A stretch of DNA of 64,000 nt from an uncultured Allorhizobium sp. (GTDB lineage: Bacteria; Pseudomonadota; Alphaproteobacteria; Rhizobiales; Rhizobiaceae). How positions within the stretch are numbered: the first letter of the stretch is position 1; every line of letters starts with the position of its first letter. This document shows positions 1-7,799 of this stretch, one piece after another. The translations under genes were made by a program, and so were the position numbers. The stretch lies in the NCBI GenBank assembly GCA_958439205.1, contig OY288189.1, positions 3,735,001 through 3,799,000 of the forward strand, read 5' to 3'. The notes below the pieces were generated by a model, which made no database searches, was not told the origin of the DNA, and saw nothing but the letters and a program-made list of their open reading frames with translations.

Positions 1-885
1 AACCGAGGCGCGGATCGTCTCCATGACCTGGTCCTGGCGGTCGGCCAGATCGGCCGCCCGCCCATCGGCGACCGGGGCGATGAAACCGAGCGACAAGTCT
101 TCGGCCGCGCGCTTGACCGAGGGGGCGATCGAGGTCTGTTCCAGCGAGGTGATGACGCCCGAGAGGGCGACGACTTCCGCCGAGAATTCATCGCTGCGGG
201 GTGCGACGGCACCCGGCGCGGACACCAGCGTGCGCATTGTTGCCAGATGCGCACGACCCTGGTCGAAGAGGGTCGTGACGCGTTCGCGGGAGGCGACGAT
301 GCCGGTTTCCAGTTCGTTGAGCTGCGCGGACATCTGCGTCAGAAGCTGAACGACGCTGCCGGCCCCCGTCGTGCCCGTCAGCGCACCGTTCTGTCGTTCG
401 TCCTCGGCAAGCCTCGAAAAGCGCTCAGATGTGCGCTGAATATCCGGCAGCAGGCTTTGGGCGGCCAGTGCGTTCTGATGCGCCTGGTCGAGGTCGGCGG
501 TATAGTCCTGAACCGTCTCGGCGAGATGCTGTTCGAGCGCTGCGGAGCCTGCGAGTGCTGCCGCATTCAGCCAGCTCGACATGGCGATGATCATCGCACA
601 GCCGAGCGCCATAACGCCCAACATGGCGCCACGTGCCGCCGCGCCTGTCACATGCGGATAGAAGCGCGCCATGTAGGACCAGAAGGCATAGATCGCGACC
701 GACACCGAGGCGGCATAGATGATGGCGGCGAAGAAGACCGCGGTCGCCGAGCCATCTAGCAGACTTCGGACCCCGAGATAGGTATAGACGCCGGAGGCAA
801 GAGCGAGAACCGCAAGGGCAAAGCGGGTCATGGTTTCGACGGCCACGACGCCGTCCTGCAAACGATGCGAAGCGCCAAGCGCCAT
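1..885 (-). CDS. Partial membrane protein with coiled-coil C-terminal part
   Basis: The reverse strand is open from an ATG at 885 to the left edge, so the C-terminus lies outside the window. The 295 visible residues begin MALGASHRLQDG and hold about three hydrophobic segments (about residues 20-40, 48-68 and 85-108). A long heptad-like region follows, rich in Gln, Glu, Ala and Leu (QLLTQMSAQLNELE and similar). I do not recognise a catalytic motif. The layout, membrane anchor plus long helical coil, recalls the membrane and signalling-helix parts of chemoreceptor-like or scaffold proteins, but no signalling hairpin is visible here. The antisense open frames in the same region look like shadows. 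Real coding is likely because the frame stays open with typical GC-rich codon choice; the function is unknown. Confidence 0.6.
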   Translation of the reverse strand, partial: MALGASHRLQDGVVAVETMTRFALAVLALASGVYTYLGVRSLLDGSATAVFFAAIIYAASVSVAIYAFWSYMARFYPHVTGAAARGAMLGVMALGCAMIIAMSSWLNAAALAGSAALEQHLAETVQDYTADLDQAHQNALAAQSLLPDIQRTSERFSRLAEDERQNGALTGTTGAGSVVQLLTQMSAQLNELETGIVASRERVTTLFDQGRAHLATMRTLVSAPGAVAPRSDEFSAEVVALSGVITSLEQTSIAPSVKRAAEDLSLGFIAPVADGRAADLADRQDQVMETIRASV

Positions 886-1192
886 GAAGACCTCCGACAG
901 GATGTAAGTCTTAACAAGCTCTTAAGAAGCGGGCGAAATGAAGGCTGAGCGCGGGGTTGTTCGAACAAAGCCGGTCGCGTGGCACTGGGAACAGGTGCCT
1001 CTCACGGCAGTGTTACGCGATGGGGCGATGTGGTCGCGGTTGAGGTGGAGATTTGATGCTTGCTGCGCGCTGTCCCAGGGAAATTTTGACGAGACGCCGC
1101 CCGGCTCGGCAGCCCCTACATATCGAGGTATCATATTTTGTCGTCCGGCCTGACCGAATGTTAAGCTCCCTTAGCGCAATATCTTCCGAGCT
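886..1192. other. Intergenic region without a recognised gene
   Basis: These roughly 300 bases separate the divergent genes on either side. They should hold the promoters for both. I see no RNA gene, strong terminator or convincing small reading frame. Confidence 0.4.
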
Positions 1193-2362
1193 ATGGGCCC
1201 ATCAATGGGTCCGAAACCGGTGCTTGAGGGGTTTGGAGTGCGTTACAGAGAGGCCGACGATGTGTTCAAGACGCTCGTGTCGGAGCTGAACTCGACGCTG
1301 ACCCCGACGACGATCATGGCACTCACCATACTGGCCGTCGGCTCGTTTGCGTATCAGAGCTTTGGCAGCACCCCGATCCTGCTGGCCACGATCGTGGGCG
1401 CCATAGCTTCGCTTGGCAAAATCACCGTCAGCCTGGCGCATCGGCGCGCGGGTGCCGCGAAGCGCGCCACCGTTGCGGAGGCCGCGCGATGGGAGATGGC
1501 GCATGCCCTGCTCATCTTTGTGATTGCGGGCTGCGTGGGGACAATCGCCACCACCATCTTCTCCTACCCCGACCCATCGGTCCACATCCTCGCAGCAGCG
1601 CTGATCTATGGCTATTCCGCCGGGGTCGCGGTCCGGATATCCGTTCGGCCGTTGATCGCCGGGACGGCGATCCTGCTTGCATGCGTGCCGACGGCTATCT
1701 CGGTCATGGTGTATGGCGACACGGTCCACTGGATTCTGGCGGCGATGTCTATGGTCTTCCTGTTTGCCGCGATGCAGAGCGTGCTGCATGTCTATAGAAC
1801 CACCACAAGGCAGATCTGCCTGCGTCTGGAGATGGAGCATCAGGCACGCCACGATGCGCTGACAGGGCTTTATAACCGCATAGCGCTGCGCGAGGCCTAT
1901 TCGAGCCTTGGCCGGGCGGACGATGCCCTCACCTGCGTGCATTGCTTTGATCTTGATGGGTTCAAGGAGATCAATGATCGCTTCGGTCACGCGGTCGGAG
2001 ATGCGCTGCTGGCGGGGATCGCCGAGCGGCTGCGCGAGAGCCTGGAGCCGCCTGTGATCGCGGTCAGGATCGGTGGCGACGAGTTCGTCATTCTCCAACC
2101 TGATGTTCGCGATCCCGCCGAGGCGGAGAACCTGGCACGGCAGATCCTCGATGTGCTCGCCCTGCCCTATCGTCTTGTGGCTGAGGAGATCACCATCGGC
2201 ATCAGCCTGGGCTATACGATGGCCCTTTCCGGCTCTGCGGAGCTGGAGCAGATGATGGCCTTGGCGGACAAGGCCTCCTACCGCGCGAAGCGAAATGGCG
2301 GCGGTATCGACCGCGAAACGCCGCCGACGCTGGACCTGGGCAAGTTTTCCCTGGTCGCATGA
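1193..2362 (+). CDS. Membrane-anchored diguanylate cyclase (GGDEF)
   Basis: The C-terminal half is a GGDEF domain that should make cyclic di-GMP from two GTP. It begins near HDALTGLYNR, has the metal-binding region FDLDGFKEINDRFGH, and carries an intact signature in RIGGDEFVIL. No RxxD inhibitory site is obvious before the signature. The N-terminal half has about five hydrophobic segments and should place the protein in the inner membrane, but I recognise no named sensor domain. The first ATG has no Shine-Dalgarno sequence. A GTG at 1262 (protein start VFKTLVSELN) lies downstream of AGAGG and may be the true start. It is one of several c-di-GMP-related genes in this window, with the EAL protein at 7.8-9.6 kb and bdcA at 24.2 kb. 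Confidence 0.85.
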   Translation: MGPSMGPKPVLEGFGVRYREADDVFKTLVSELNSTLTPTTIMALTILAVGSFAYQSFGSTPILLATIVGAIASLGKITVSLAHRRAGAAKRATVAEAARWEMAHALLIFVIAGCVGTIATTIFSYPDPSVHILAAALIYGYSAGVAVRISVRPLIAGTAILLACVPTAISVMVYGDTVHWILAAMSMVFLFAAMQSVLHVYRTTTRQICLRLEMEHQARHDALTGLYNRIALREAYSSLGRADDALTCVHCFDLDGFKEINDRFGHAVGDALLAGIAERLRESLEPPVIAVRIGGDEFVILQPDVRDPAEAENLARQILDVLALPYRLVAEEITIGISLGYTMALSGSAELEQMMALADKASYRAKRNGGGIDRETPPTLDLGKFSLVA

Positions 2363-2438
2363 GATAGCGGAGGCCTGCCCAGCGAGAGGCTTTTCGAGCT
2401 AAGCTCCGATCAAGCCGAGATTCTCGAGGGAGGAAACA

Positions 2439-3464
2439 ATGCGCCGCGATATCATTCTGGTCGATCCACTGCCGAGGACGCTCGATCTGATCATGGAGCC
2501 CGCCGTCCGGGCCCGGCTGGACGCGCTGGGCGAGGTCATCGTGTCGGAAGATCGAGCGATGCCTGCCGAAGATGTCGACCGGTATCTTCCCGACACCGTG
2601 CTGATCTTCGGCCAGACCGACATGCCGAGGGAGCGCCTGGACAGGGCGCCGCGGCTGAAGGCGATCATCAATGTCGAGTCAAATTTCCTGCCGAATATCG
2701 ACTATCAGGCCTGCGTCGAGCGCGGGATCTGGGTGATCACACCGGCCTCGGCCTTCGCCTCACCCGTTGCGGAGGCAGCGCTCGCCATGGCGCTCGACCT
2801 CGCACGCGGCATCACCGCAGCGGATCGCGACTTTCGCCAGGGTGTCGAGCGCTATGGGCTGGAGGGCAATGCCAAGACCTTCCGTTTTGCCGGCGCGCCT
2901 GTCGGGATCATCGGCTTTGGCGACCTCGGCCATGCGTTTCGCGACCTCATCCGCCCGTTCAAGAACAGGGTTCGCGTTTTCGATCCCTGGCTGCCTAGGG
3001 AGATCATCGAAGGCCAGGATTGCGAGCCCGCGACGCTCGACGAGGTACTCAGCGAAAGCCAGGTGGTCTTCGTCTTTGCCAGCGTAACCAGCGAGAATGA
3101 GGGCTTCATTGGGAAACGCGAGTTTGCGATGATGAAGCCGGGAGCGGCTTTCCTGCTGATGAGCCGGGCCGCCGTTGTCGACTTCCCGGCGATGATCGAG
3201 GCTGCCCAATCCCGCCATATCCAGGTGGCGACGGATGTGTTTCCGGAGGAGCCTGTGGCCGCCGACGATCCCGTGCGCCAGGCGTCGGGCATTCTGCTCT
3301 CGGCCCACAGGACCGGCGGCACGCGGGACGCCTTCTATGCGCTTGGATCCATGGCCGTTGCCGATGCCGAACTGATCATGAAGGGCCTGCCGCCCCGCCT
3401 CTGCCGCCGCGCCGACCCGGCAACTGCCAGCAAGATGCGGTCGAAGCCGGTGGCGGTGTCGTGA
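2439..3464 (+). CDS. D-isomer-specific 2-hydroxyacid dehydrogenase family protein
   Basis: This 341-residue protein has the Rossmann NAD(P) fold of the D-2-hydroxyacid dehydrogenases. The dinucleotide-binding loop is GIIGFGDLGHAF at about residues 152-163. A region matching the catalytic Arg appears in LLMSRAAVVDF, the Glu in DVFPEEPV, and the proton-relay His in LLSAHRTGGT. The usual arginine context (N-T-A-R-G) is altered to M-S-R-A-A, so substrate or activity may differ from classical members. The start is supported by GGGAGGAAAC just upstream of ATG 2439. Substrate cannot be told from sequence. It stands alone between the diguanylate cyclase and a convergent oxidoreductase. Confidence 0.85.
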   Translation: MRRDIILVDPLPRTLDLIMEPAVRARLDALGEVIVSEDRAMPAEDVDRYLPDTVLIFGQTDMPRERLDRAPRLKAIINVESNFLPNIDYQACVERGIWVITPASAFASPVAEAALAMALDLARGITAADRDFRQGVERYGLEGNAKTFRFAGAPVGIIGFGDLGHAFRDLIRPFKNRVRVFDPWLPREIIEGQDCEPATLDEVLSESQVVFVFASVTSENEGFIGKREFAMMKPGAAFLLMSRAAVVDFPAMIEAAQSRHIQVATDVFPEEPVAADDPVRQASGILLSAHRTGGTRDAFYALGSMAVADAELIMKGLPPRLCRRADPATASKMRSKPVAVS

Positions 3465-3522
3465 GGGCGAAGCGGGGTAGTTCAGTATTAGAGGCGGGTT
3501 GCTTTTCTGGAAGGTAGCCCCC

Positions 3523-4524
3523 TCACCCCAGCTTCAACACAATCTTGCCGATATGTGCGGAGCTTTCCATCAGGCGGTGCGCCTCGACCACCTCTTCGAA
3601 GGGCAGCACGGTGTGGATGACCGGGGCGACTTCGCCGCGTTCCAGGCGGGGCCAGACTTCGGTCATCAGGTCGTCGCGGATGGCGCGTTTTTCTTCCGCT
3701 GTGCGCGGGCGCATGGTGGAGCCTGTGACGGTCAGGCGCTTGACCATGATCGGAGCGAGATTGGCCTTTTCCACCATCGAGCCGCCAAGGAAGGCGATGA
3801 TCGAGAGGCAGCCATCCTTGGCGAGGACCTGCAGGTTGCGGTCGAAATAGGCAGCGCCGATCATGTCGAGCACGACATCGACGCCCTTGCCTTGCGTCTC
3901 TTCCTTGACGATCTCGACGAAGTCTTCGAGCTTGTAATTGATCGCCCTTGCGGCGCCTAAATCCATGCAGGCGGCGCATTTTTCGGCTGAGCCGGCGGTC
4001 GTGTAGACGGTGGCGCCGAAGGCCTTTGCGAGCTGGATGGCGGTGGTGCCGATGCCCGAAGAGCCGCCATGGATGAGCACAGTTTCGCCTTCGGTGAGGC
4101 CCGCCATCTGGAAGAGATTGGCCCAGACGGTGAAGAAGGTTTCCGGAAGGGCTGCGGCCTTCACGGCGTCATAGCCCTTGGGGAATGGCAGGGCCTGGGT
4201 GGCGGGCACGGTGCAGTATTCGGCATAACCGCCACCGTTTGCGAGCGCACAAATGTGGTCGCCGATCTGAAAGTCGGTGACGCCTTCGCCAAGTGCGACG
4301 ATCTCGCCTGCGATCTCCAGGCCGAGGATGGGGCTTGCATCCTTCGGCGGCGGATAGGCGCCCTGGCGCTGGGCGACATCCGGTCGGTTGACACCTGATG
4401 CCTCCACCTTCACCAGCACTTCGCCGATGCGCGGAACCGGCAGCGGTCCCTCGACGAGGCGCATGACCTCAGGGCCGCCATGGGTGGGCAGGTCGACATG
4501 GCGCATGGTGGCGGGCAGTGACAT
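3523..4524 (-). CDS. NAD(P)H quinone oxidoreductase, zinc-independent MDR family
   Basis: A 333-residue medium-chain dehydrogenase/reductase of the QOR/PIG3 type. It begins MRHVDLPTHGGPEVMRL after a short leader and has the GroES-like N-terminal fold with GVNRPDVAQRQGAYPPP. The NADPH-binding segment is LIHGGSSGIGTTAIQLAKAFGA. No structural zinc cysteine cluster is seen, which is usual for quinone oxidoreductases rather than alcohol dehydrogenases. It should reduce quinones or electrophilic carbonyls in the cytoplasm. The start is supported by GGAG eight bases upstream of the ATG. It is a single gene, divergent from the flagellin downstream of it in coordinate order. Confidence 0.88.
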   Translation of the reverse strand: MSLPATMRHVDLPTHGGPEVMRLVEGPLPVPRIGEVLVKVEASGVNRPDVAQRQGAYPPPKDASPILGLEIAGEIVALGEGVTDFQIGDHICALANGGGYAEYCTVPATQALPFPKGYDAVKAAALPETFFTVWANLFQMAGLTEGETVLIHGGSSGIGTTAIQLAKAFGATVYTTAGSAEKCAACMDLGAARAINYKLEDFVEIVKEETQGKGVDVVLDMIGAAYFDRNLQVLAKDGCLSIIAFLGGSMVEKANLAPIMVKRLTVTGSTMRPRTAEEKRAIRDDLMTEVWPRLERGEVAPVIHTVLPFEEVVEAHRLMESSAHIGKIVLKLG

Positions 4525-4748
4525 GGGGGGAACTCCAATTGGCTGGGAAGATAGCTAACGCACGATACCGTCAGCAGAAATGTGGTGAATTGCCTCGGCT
4601 GGCAAGGTGATCATTTTTGGTTGCAATCACCAAAGCATGAAACCTCGCATAGACCGCGTTACGTTTCGTTAACCATGCGCGCACTTAAACAGAGCTCACT
4701 TATCGACGCATGATGCGTCCCCTTCTTCTCCTTCCGAGAGTCTTTTTC

Positions 4749-6449
4749 ATGACCAGTATTCTTACGAATCTGGGCGCTATCGCTGCGCTCCAGACACTGC
4801 GGAGCGTTGCCGCAGACCTGACGGTCTCCCAGCAGCAGGCAGCCTCCGGACTACGGGTCTCAGTCGCCGCAGACAATGCAGCCTATTGGTCGATTTCGAC
4901 CACGATGCGCTCTGACAACATGGCGATTTCTGCGGTCTCCGATGCGCTTGGCCTCGGCGCCGCCAAGCTCGATACGGCCTATGCCGGCACCTCCGCCATC
5001 GTCGACGTGCTCGGGGAATTCAAGGCGAAACTGGTCGCCGCCAAGGAGCAGGGCGTCGACCGGGCGAAGGTCCAGGAAGAGCTTTCGCAGCTGAACGCGC
5101 AAGCCGAATCCATTGTGGAATCGGCGAGTTTCAGCGGAGAAAACCTGCTGAAGACGAAATCAACTCTGCCCCTGCTCGAAGAGGGGCCGATGACGACGAG
5201 CGTGGTGTCTTCCTTCGTCCGCGATGCCAACAGCAATGTCCAGGTCAAGAACATGGACATCGACCTGAAACACTCCAGCATGCTGAACGAAGGCGGCGGT
5301 GGCGGCATCCTGCAGAAGCAGATCCACAGCGTCGGCGATATCGGCGGCTTCCGCGGCACCGGCGTCAATTCCGTCGCGCATCAGGGGCATGAGCGTCATA
5401 AGTTTACCGGTGGCGTGACCTTTGGCGCCGGCGATACCATCACCTTCGACATCAATGTCGATTCCGGGACCCATACGACGGGCACTGACTACACGCTGAC
5501 GATCGACAAGGCTCTGGTGGATGCAGCGCTCGGGACCACGGACGGAAACGTGACCAATACCGCGCAGTTGCGTGCCGTTCTGCAACGGGTATTCACAGAC
5601 AACGGCGTTCCAGCGACGGCTTACGAAAGCCTGTTTTCCGGCACTGGTTCCACGACGCATTTCGAGATCGGATCGCTGGAAACCTCCGGCCATCCGGGAT
5701 CCAGCATCACCATCTCAAACGTTGGCTCCAGTTTCGCCGGAGGCTTCGCGATGGGCCTCGAGGACGCGCCGGACGCAAACCACGACAACATGTATCCGGA
5801 GGCGTCGATCTCGTTCACCACGGGATTTACCGTGTCTCCCCTGGCGGAGGTCTATTTCGATGTGCAGGTCGGCCCCGGTGCCGTGACGACCTATACGATC
5901 AACCGAGGGGTCGTCGATGCGGCACTCGGCACGGTCGACGGCTATATCGGCAGCGCGGCCGATCTGGCCACCGTCATCAGCCAGGCCTCCACCGGCAGCA
6001 ATCTGATGGCGGTTGCGAGCGGCGATACGATCACCTTCTCCGCCGACCAGACCGTCTATCCGGAAGCCGGCAATCGCGCTGCACGGGTCTATGTCGGCAA
6101 TGTTCAGTCTAACCCGCCCTATGCGCCTGATTTCGATCTGGCAGAGGTCGACATCACCCAGAACGTCCGGACCATCGACCAGTATCTGAGGGGAGTCGAC
6201 CACATGGAAAAGCTGGCGATCAGCAGCGCCAGCCGGCTGGGCGCACTGCAGACGCGGATCGAGATGCAGGCCGAGTTTGCAGCGCGGCTCTCCGACAGCA
6301 TCGACAGCGGCGTCGGCCGCCTTGTCGATGCAGACATGAACGAGGTCTCGACCAGGCTAAAAGCCCTGCAGACCCAGCAGCAGATCGCTACACAGTCTCT
6401 GTCGATCGCCAACAACAACAGCGAGACATTGATGCAGCTGTTTCGCTGA
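4749..6449 (+). CDS. Flagellin with long hypervariable insert
   Basis: The protein begins MTSILTNLGAIAALQTLRS, the standard rhizobial flagellin start, so the ATG at 4749 is preferred over in-frame codons upstream. The N-terminal D0/D1 part (about residues 1-140) and C-terminal D1/D0 part (about 470-566, ending NNNSETLMQLFR) are well conserved and polymerise into the filament. At 566 residues it is longer than typical rhizobial flagellins of roughly 300-430. The excess is a central beta-rich insert (about residues 150-460). This insert holds an internal duplication: VDAALGT occurs near residue 256 and again near 387 in similar surroundings. No other flagellar gene is in the window, so this is an orphan copy. 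It may make a surface-exposed decorated filament. Confidence 0.88.
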   Translation: MTSILTNLGAIAALQTLRSVAADLTVSQQQAASGLRVSVAADNAAYWSISTTMRSDNMAISAVSDALGLGAAKLDTAYAGTSAIVDVLGEFKAKLVAAKEQGVDRAKVQEELSQLNAQAESIVESASFSGENLLKTKSTLPLLEEGPMTTSVVSSFVRDANSNVQVKNMDIDLKHSSMLNEGGGGGILQKQIHSVGDIGGFRGTGVNSVAHQGHERHKFTGGVTFGAGDTITFDINVDSGTHTTGTDYTLTIDKALVDAALGTTDGNVTNTAQLRAVLQRVFTDNGVPATAYESLFSGTGSTTHFEIGSLETSGHPGSSITISNVGSSFAGGFAMGLEDAPDANHDNMYPEASISFTTGFTVSPLAEVYFDVQVGPGAVTTYTINRGVVDAALGTVDGYIGSAADLATVISQASTGSNLMAVASGDTITFSADQTVYPEAGNRAARVYVGNVQSNPPYAPDFDLAEVDITQNVRTIDQYLRGVDHMEKLAISSASRLGALQTRIEMQAEFAARLSDSIDSGVGRLVDADMNEVSTRLKALQTQQQIATQSLSIANNNSETLMQLFR

Positions 6450-6472
6450 GGCAAGGCGGTGGAGCGTCACCG

Positions 6473-6949
6473 CTAAAGGTCGATTTCCATGAACGTCGCG
6501 ATCGGGGTCTGCCGGTAGTGGCCGAACGGACCCCGGTCGCGGAAGCCGACCTGTTCGTTCAATCGGCGCGCCGCGACGTTGTGGATGCCGACCTCCAGCA
6601 GAATGGTGCTGATGCCTCGCTCCCTGGCCTCCTGCAGGATTGCGCGTAGGAGACTGCGACCGACGCCTTTCCCGGCGTGTTCAGGATCGACGATCATGCG
6701 CTTCAGTTCGGCGGCGCCATCGGAAAGGTCGAGAAGTGCGGCGCAGCCAATCGCGCATGTCCTCACGTCCCAGGCCACGAAGAGAGTGACACTCGGGAGC
6801 GCAAGGCTGGCGGCTGTAATAGGCTGGCGGAAGGCACCGGGATAGAGGCGGGCGGCGACCGCGTCGGACAGATCCAGGAGCCGCTGGATGTCGGGCTGAT
6901 CCGGCGGCTCAACGGCGACCAAGCAGGTTTGTAGGCGATGCTCCTCCAT
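6473..6949 (-). CDS. GNAT family N-acetyltransferase
   Basis: A 158-residue single-domain acyltransferase. Motif A, which binds the acetyl-CoA pyrophosphate, is seen in ELKRMIVDPEHAGKGVGRSLL (the G-K-G-V-G loop). The downstream segment GISTILLEVGIHNVAARRL and the terminal GFRDRGPFGHY fit motif B of the family. It should acetylate an amine on a small molecule or protein in the cytoplasm; the substrate cannot be told. A GGGAGG lies 11 bases before the ATG. It runs towards the flagellin 3' end and shares strand with the next gene. Confidence 0.85.
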   Translation of the reverse strand: MEEHRLQTCLVAVEPPDQPDIQRLLDLSDAVAARLYPGAFRQPITAASLALPSVTLFVAWDVRTCAIGCAALLDLSDGAAELKRMIVDPEHAGKGVGRSLLRAILQEARERGISTILLEVGIHNVAARRLNEQVGFRDRGPFGHYRQTPIATFMEIDL

Positions 6950-6976
6950 GCGCGTTCTGACCTCCCAAATCGAGCG

Positions 6977-7687
6977 TCAGTTGACCACCTCGGCACCTTC
7001 TTGGTCATCCAGGGTCGAGACGAGTTTCATGAGCTCGTCCATCTGACTTTGCTGTGCTGCCTCACTGAAACCGAGCAAATCTGCGGGGGACACATTAAAC
7101 GTTCTCAGCAGTTCATCGATAAAGGGGCTCGTTCCCGGCCCAAGATCCCAAGCGGCAAGCAATGCGCCAATGTTCTCGGCGGACAACTCTCCTTCCAGAT
7201 GGCCTGCATCCCGGGAGACTGCGATGTCAATGACAAAGTCAGCCGCCTGCTGAACCGAAGACTTGTCGGCGGCGGCTGGCGGGAAACCTTCGTCATCCAA
7301 TACGACGCAGGTCCCGCCCAAAATCAGCATGTTGTAGCCGGTCAGCTGCTTGAACAGGCTCCTGTCCCCATCACTGGGATATACCCAACCCTCGGTACCG
7401 ATCAGGCTGAAATCCTGATCATTCAGCTCGAATACGAGCGCGCGTGCGGCGAAGCTCTTGTCGGACCATTTGTAGCCATCCGTATCGAATTCGTAGCTGC
7501 CGTCTTCGTTTTGGCTGAGGCGTTTTGCGATCGACGGATCCTGCTGACATAGATTCTCCAGCATCTGCTCGAGATCGTCACGATCGACCTCGCCCAAGGT
7601 CTCGGCAAAACCTCCCGCGTCACCTTGGGTTGCCTTCGATGGCCTGGTGTAGGTGGACGACGTCGTGTAGCTGCAGGGAACTTCCAT
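6977..7687 (-). CDS. Acidic hypothetical protein
   Basis: The start MEVPCSYTTSSTYTRPS at 7687 is chosen because AGGAG sits seven bases upstream; an in-frame ATG farther out lacks such a site. The 236-residue product is acidic, with many Asp and Glu (VDRDDLEQMLENLCQQDP, NEDGSYEFDTDGYKW, LMKLVSTLDDQEGAE). It has no signal peptide or membrane segment. I do not recognise a family. The C-terminal part, rich in short amphipathic helices, could be a protein-binding surface. It lies between an acetyltransferase and the EAL-GGDEF gene on the same strand but is separated from each by gaps, so an operon is not certain. Confidence 0.6.
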   Translation of the reverse strand: MEVPCSYTTSSTYTRPSKATQGDAGGFAETLGEVDRDDLEQMLENLCQQDPSIAKRLSQNEDGSYEFDTDGYKWSDKSFAARALVFELNDQDFSLIGTEGWVYPSDGDRSLFKQLTGYNMLILGGTCVVLDDEGFPPAAADKSSVQQAADFVIDIAVSRDAGHLEGELSAENIGALLAAWDLGPGTSPFIDELLRTFNVSPADLLGFSEAAQQSQMDELMKLVSTLDDQEGAEVVN

Positions 7688-7799
7688 AACCAACACTCCT
7701 GAAAGAAATCTATCGCGTGAGTAAAATCTATGGGCCACACCCTATTGGTGTGTCCTTACGCGTAGCTTTCGGGAGCTCCCACGGCAATTCCGGGGATAG

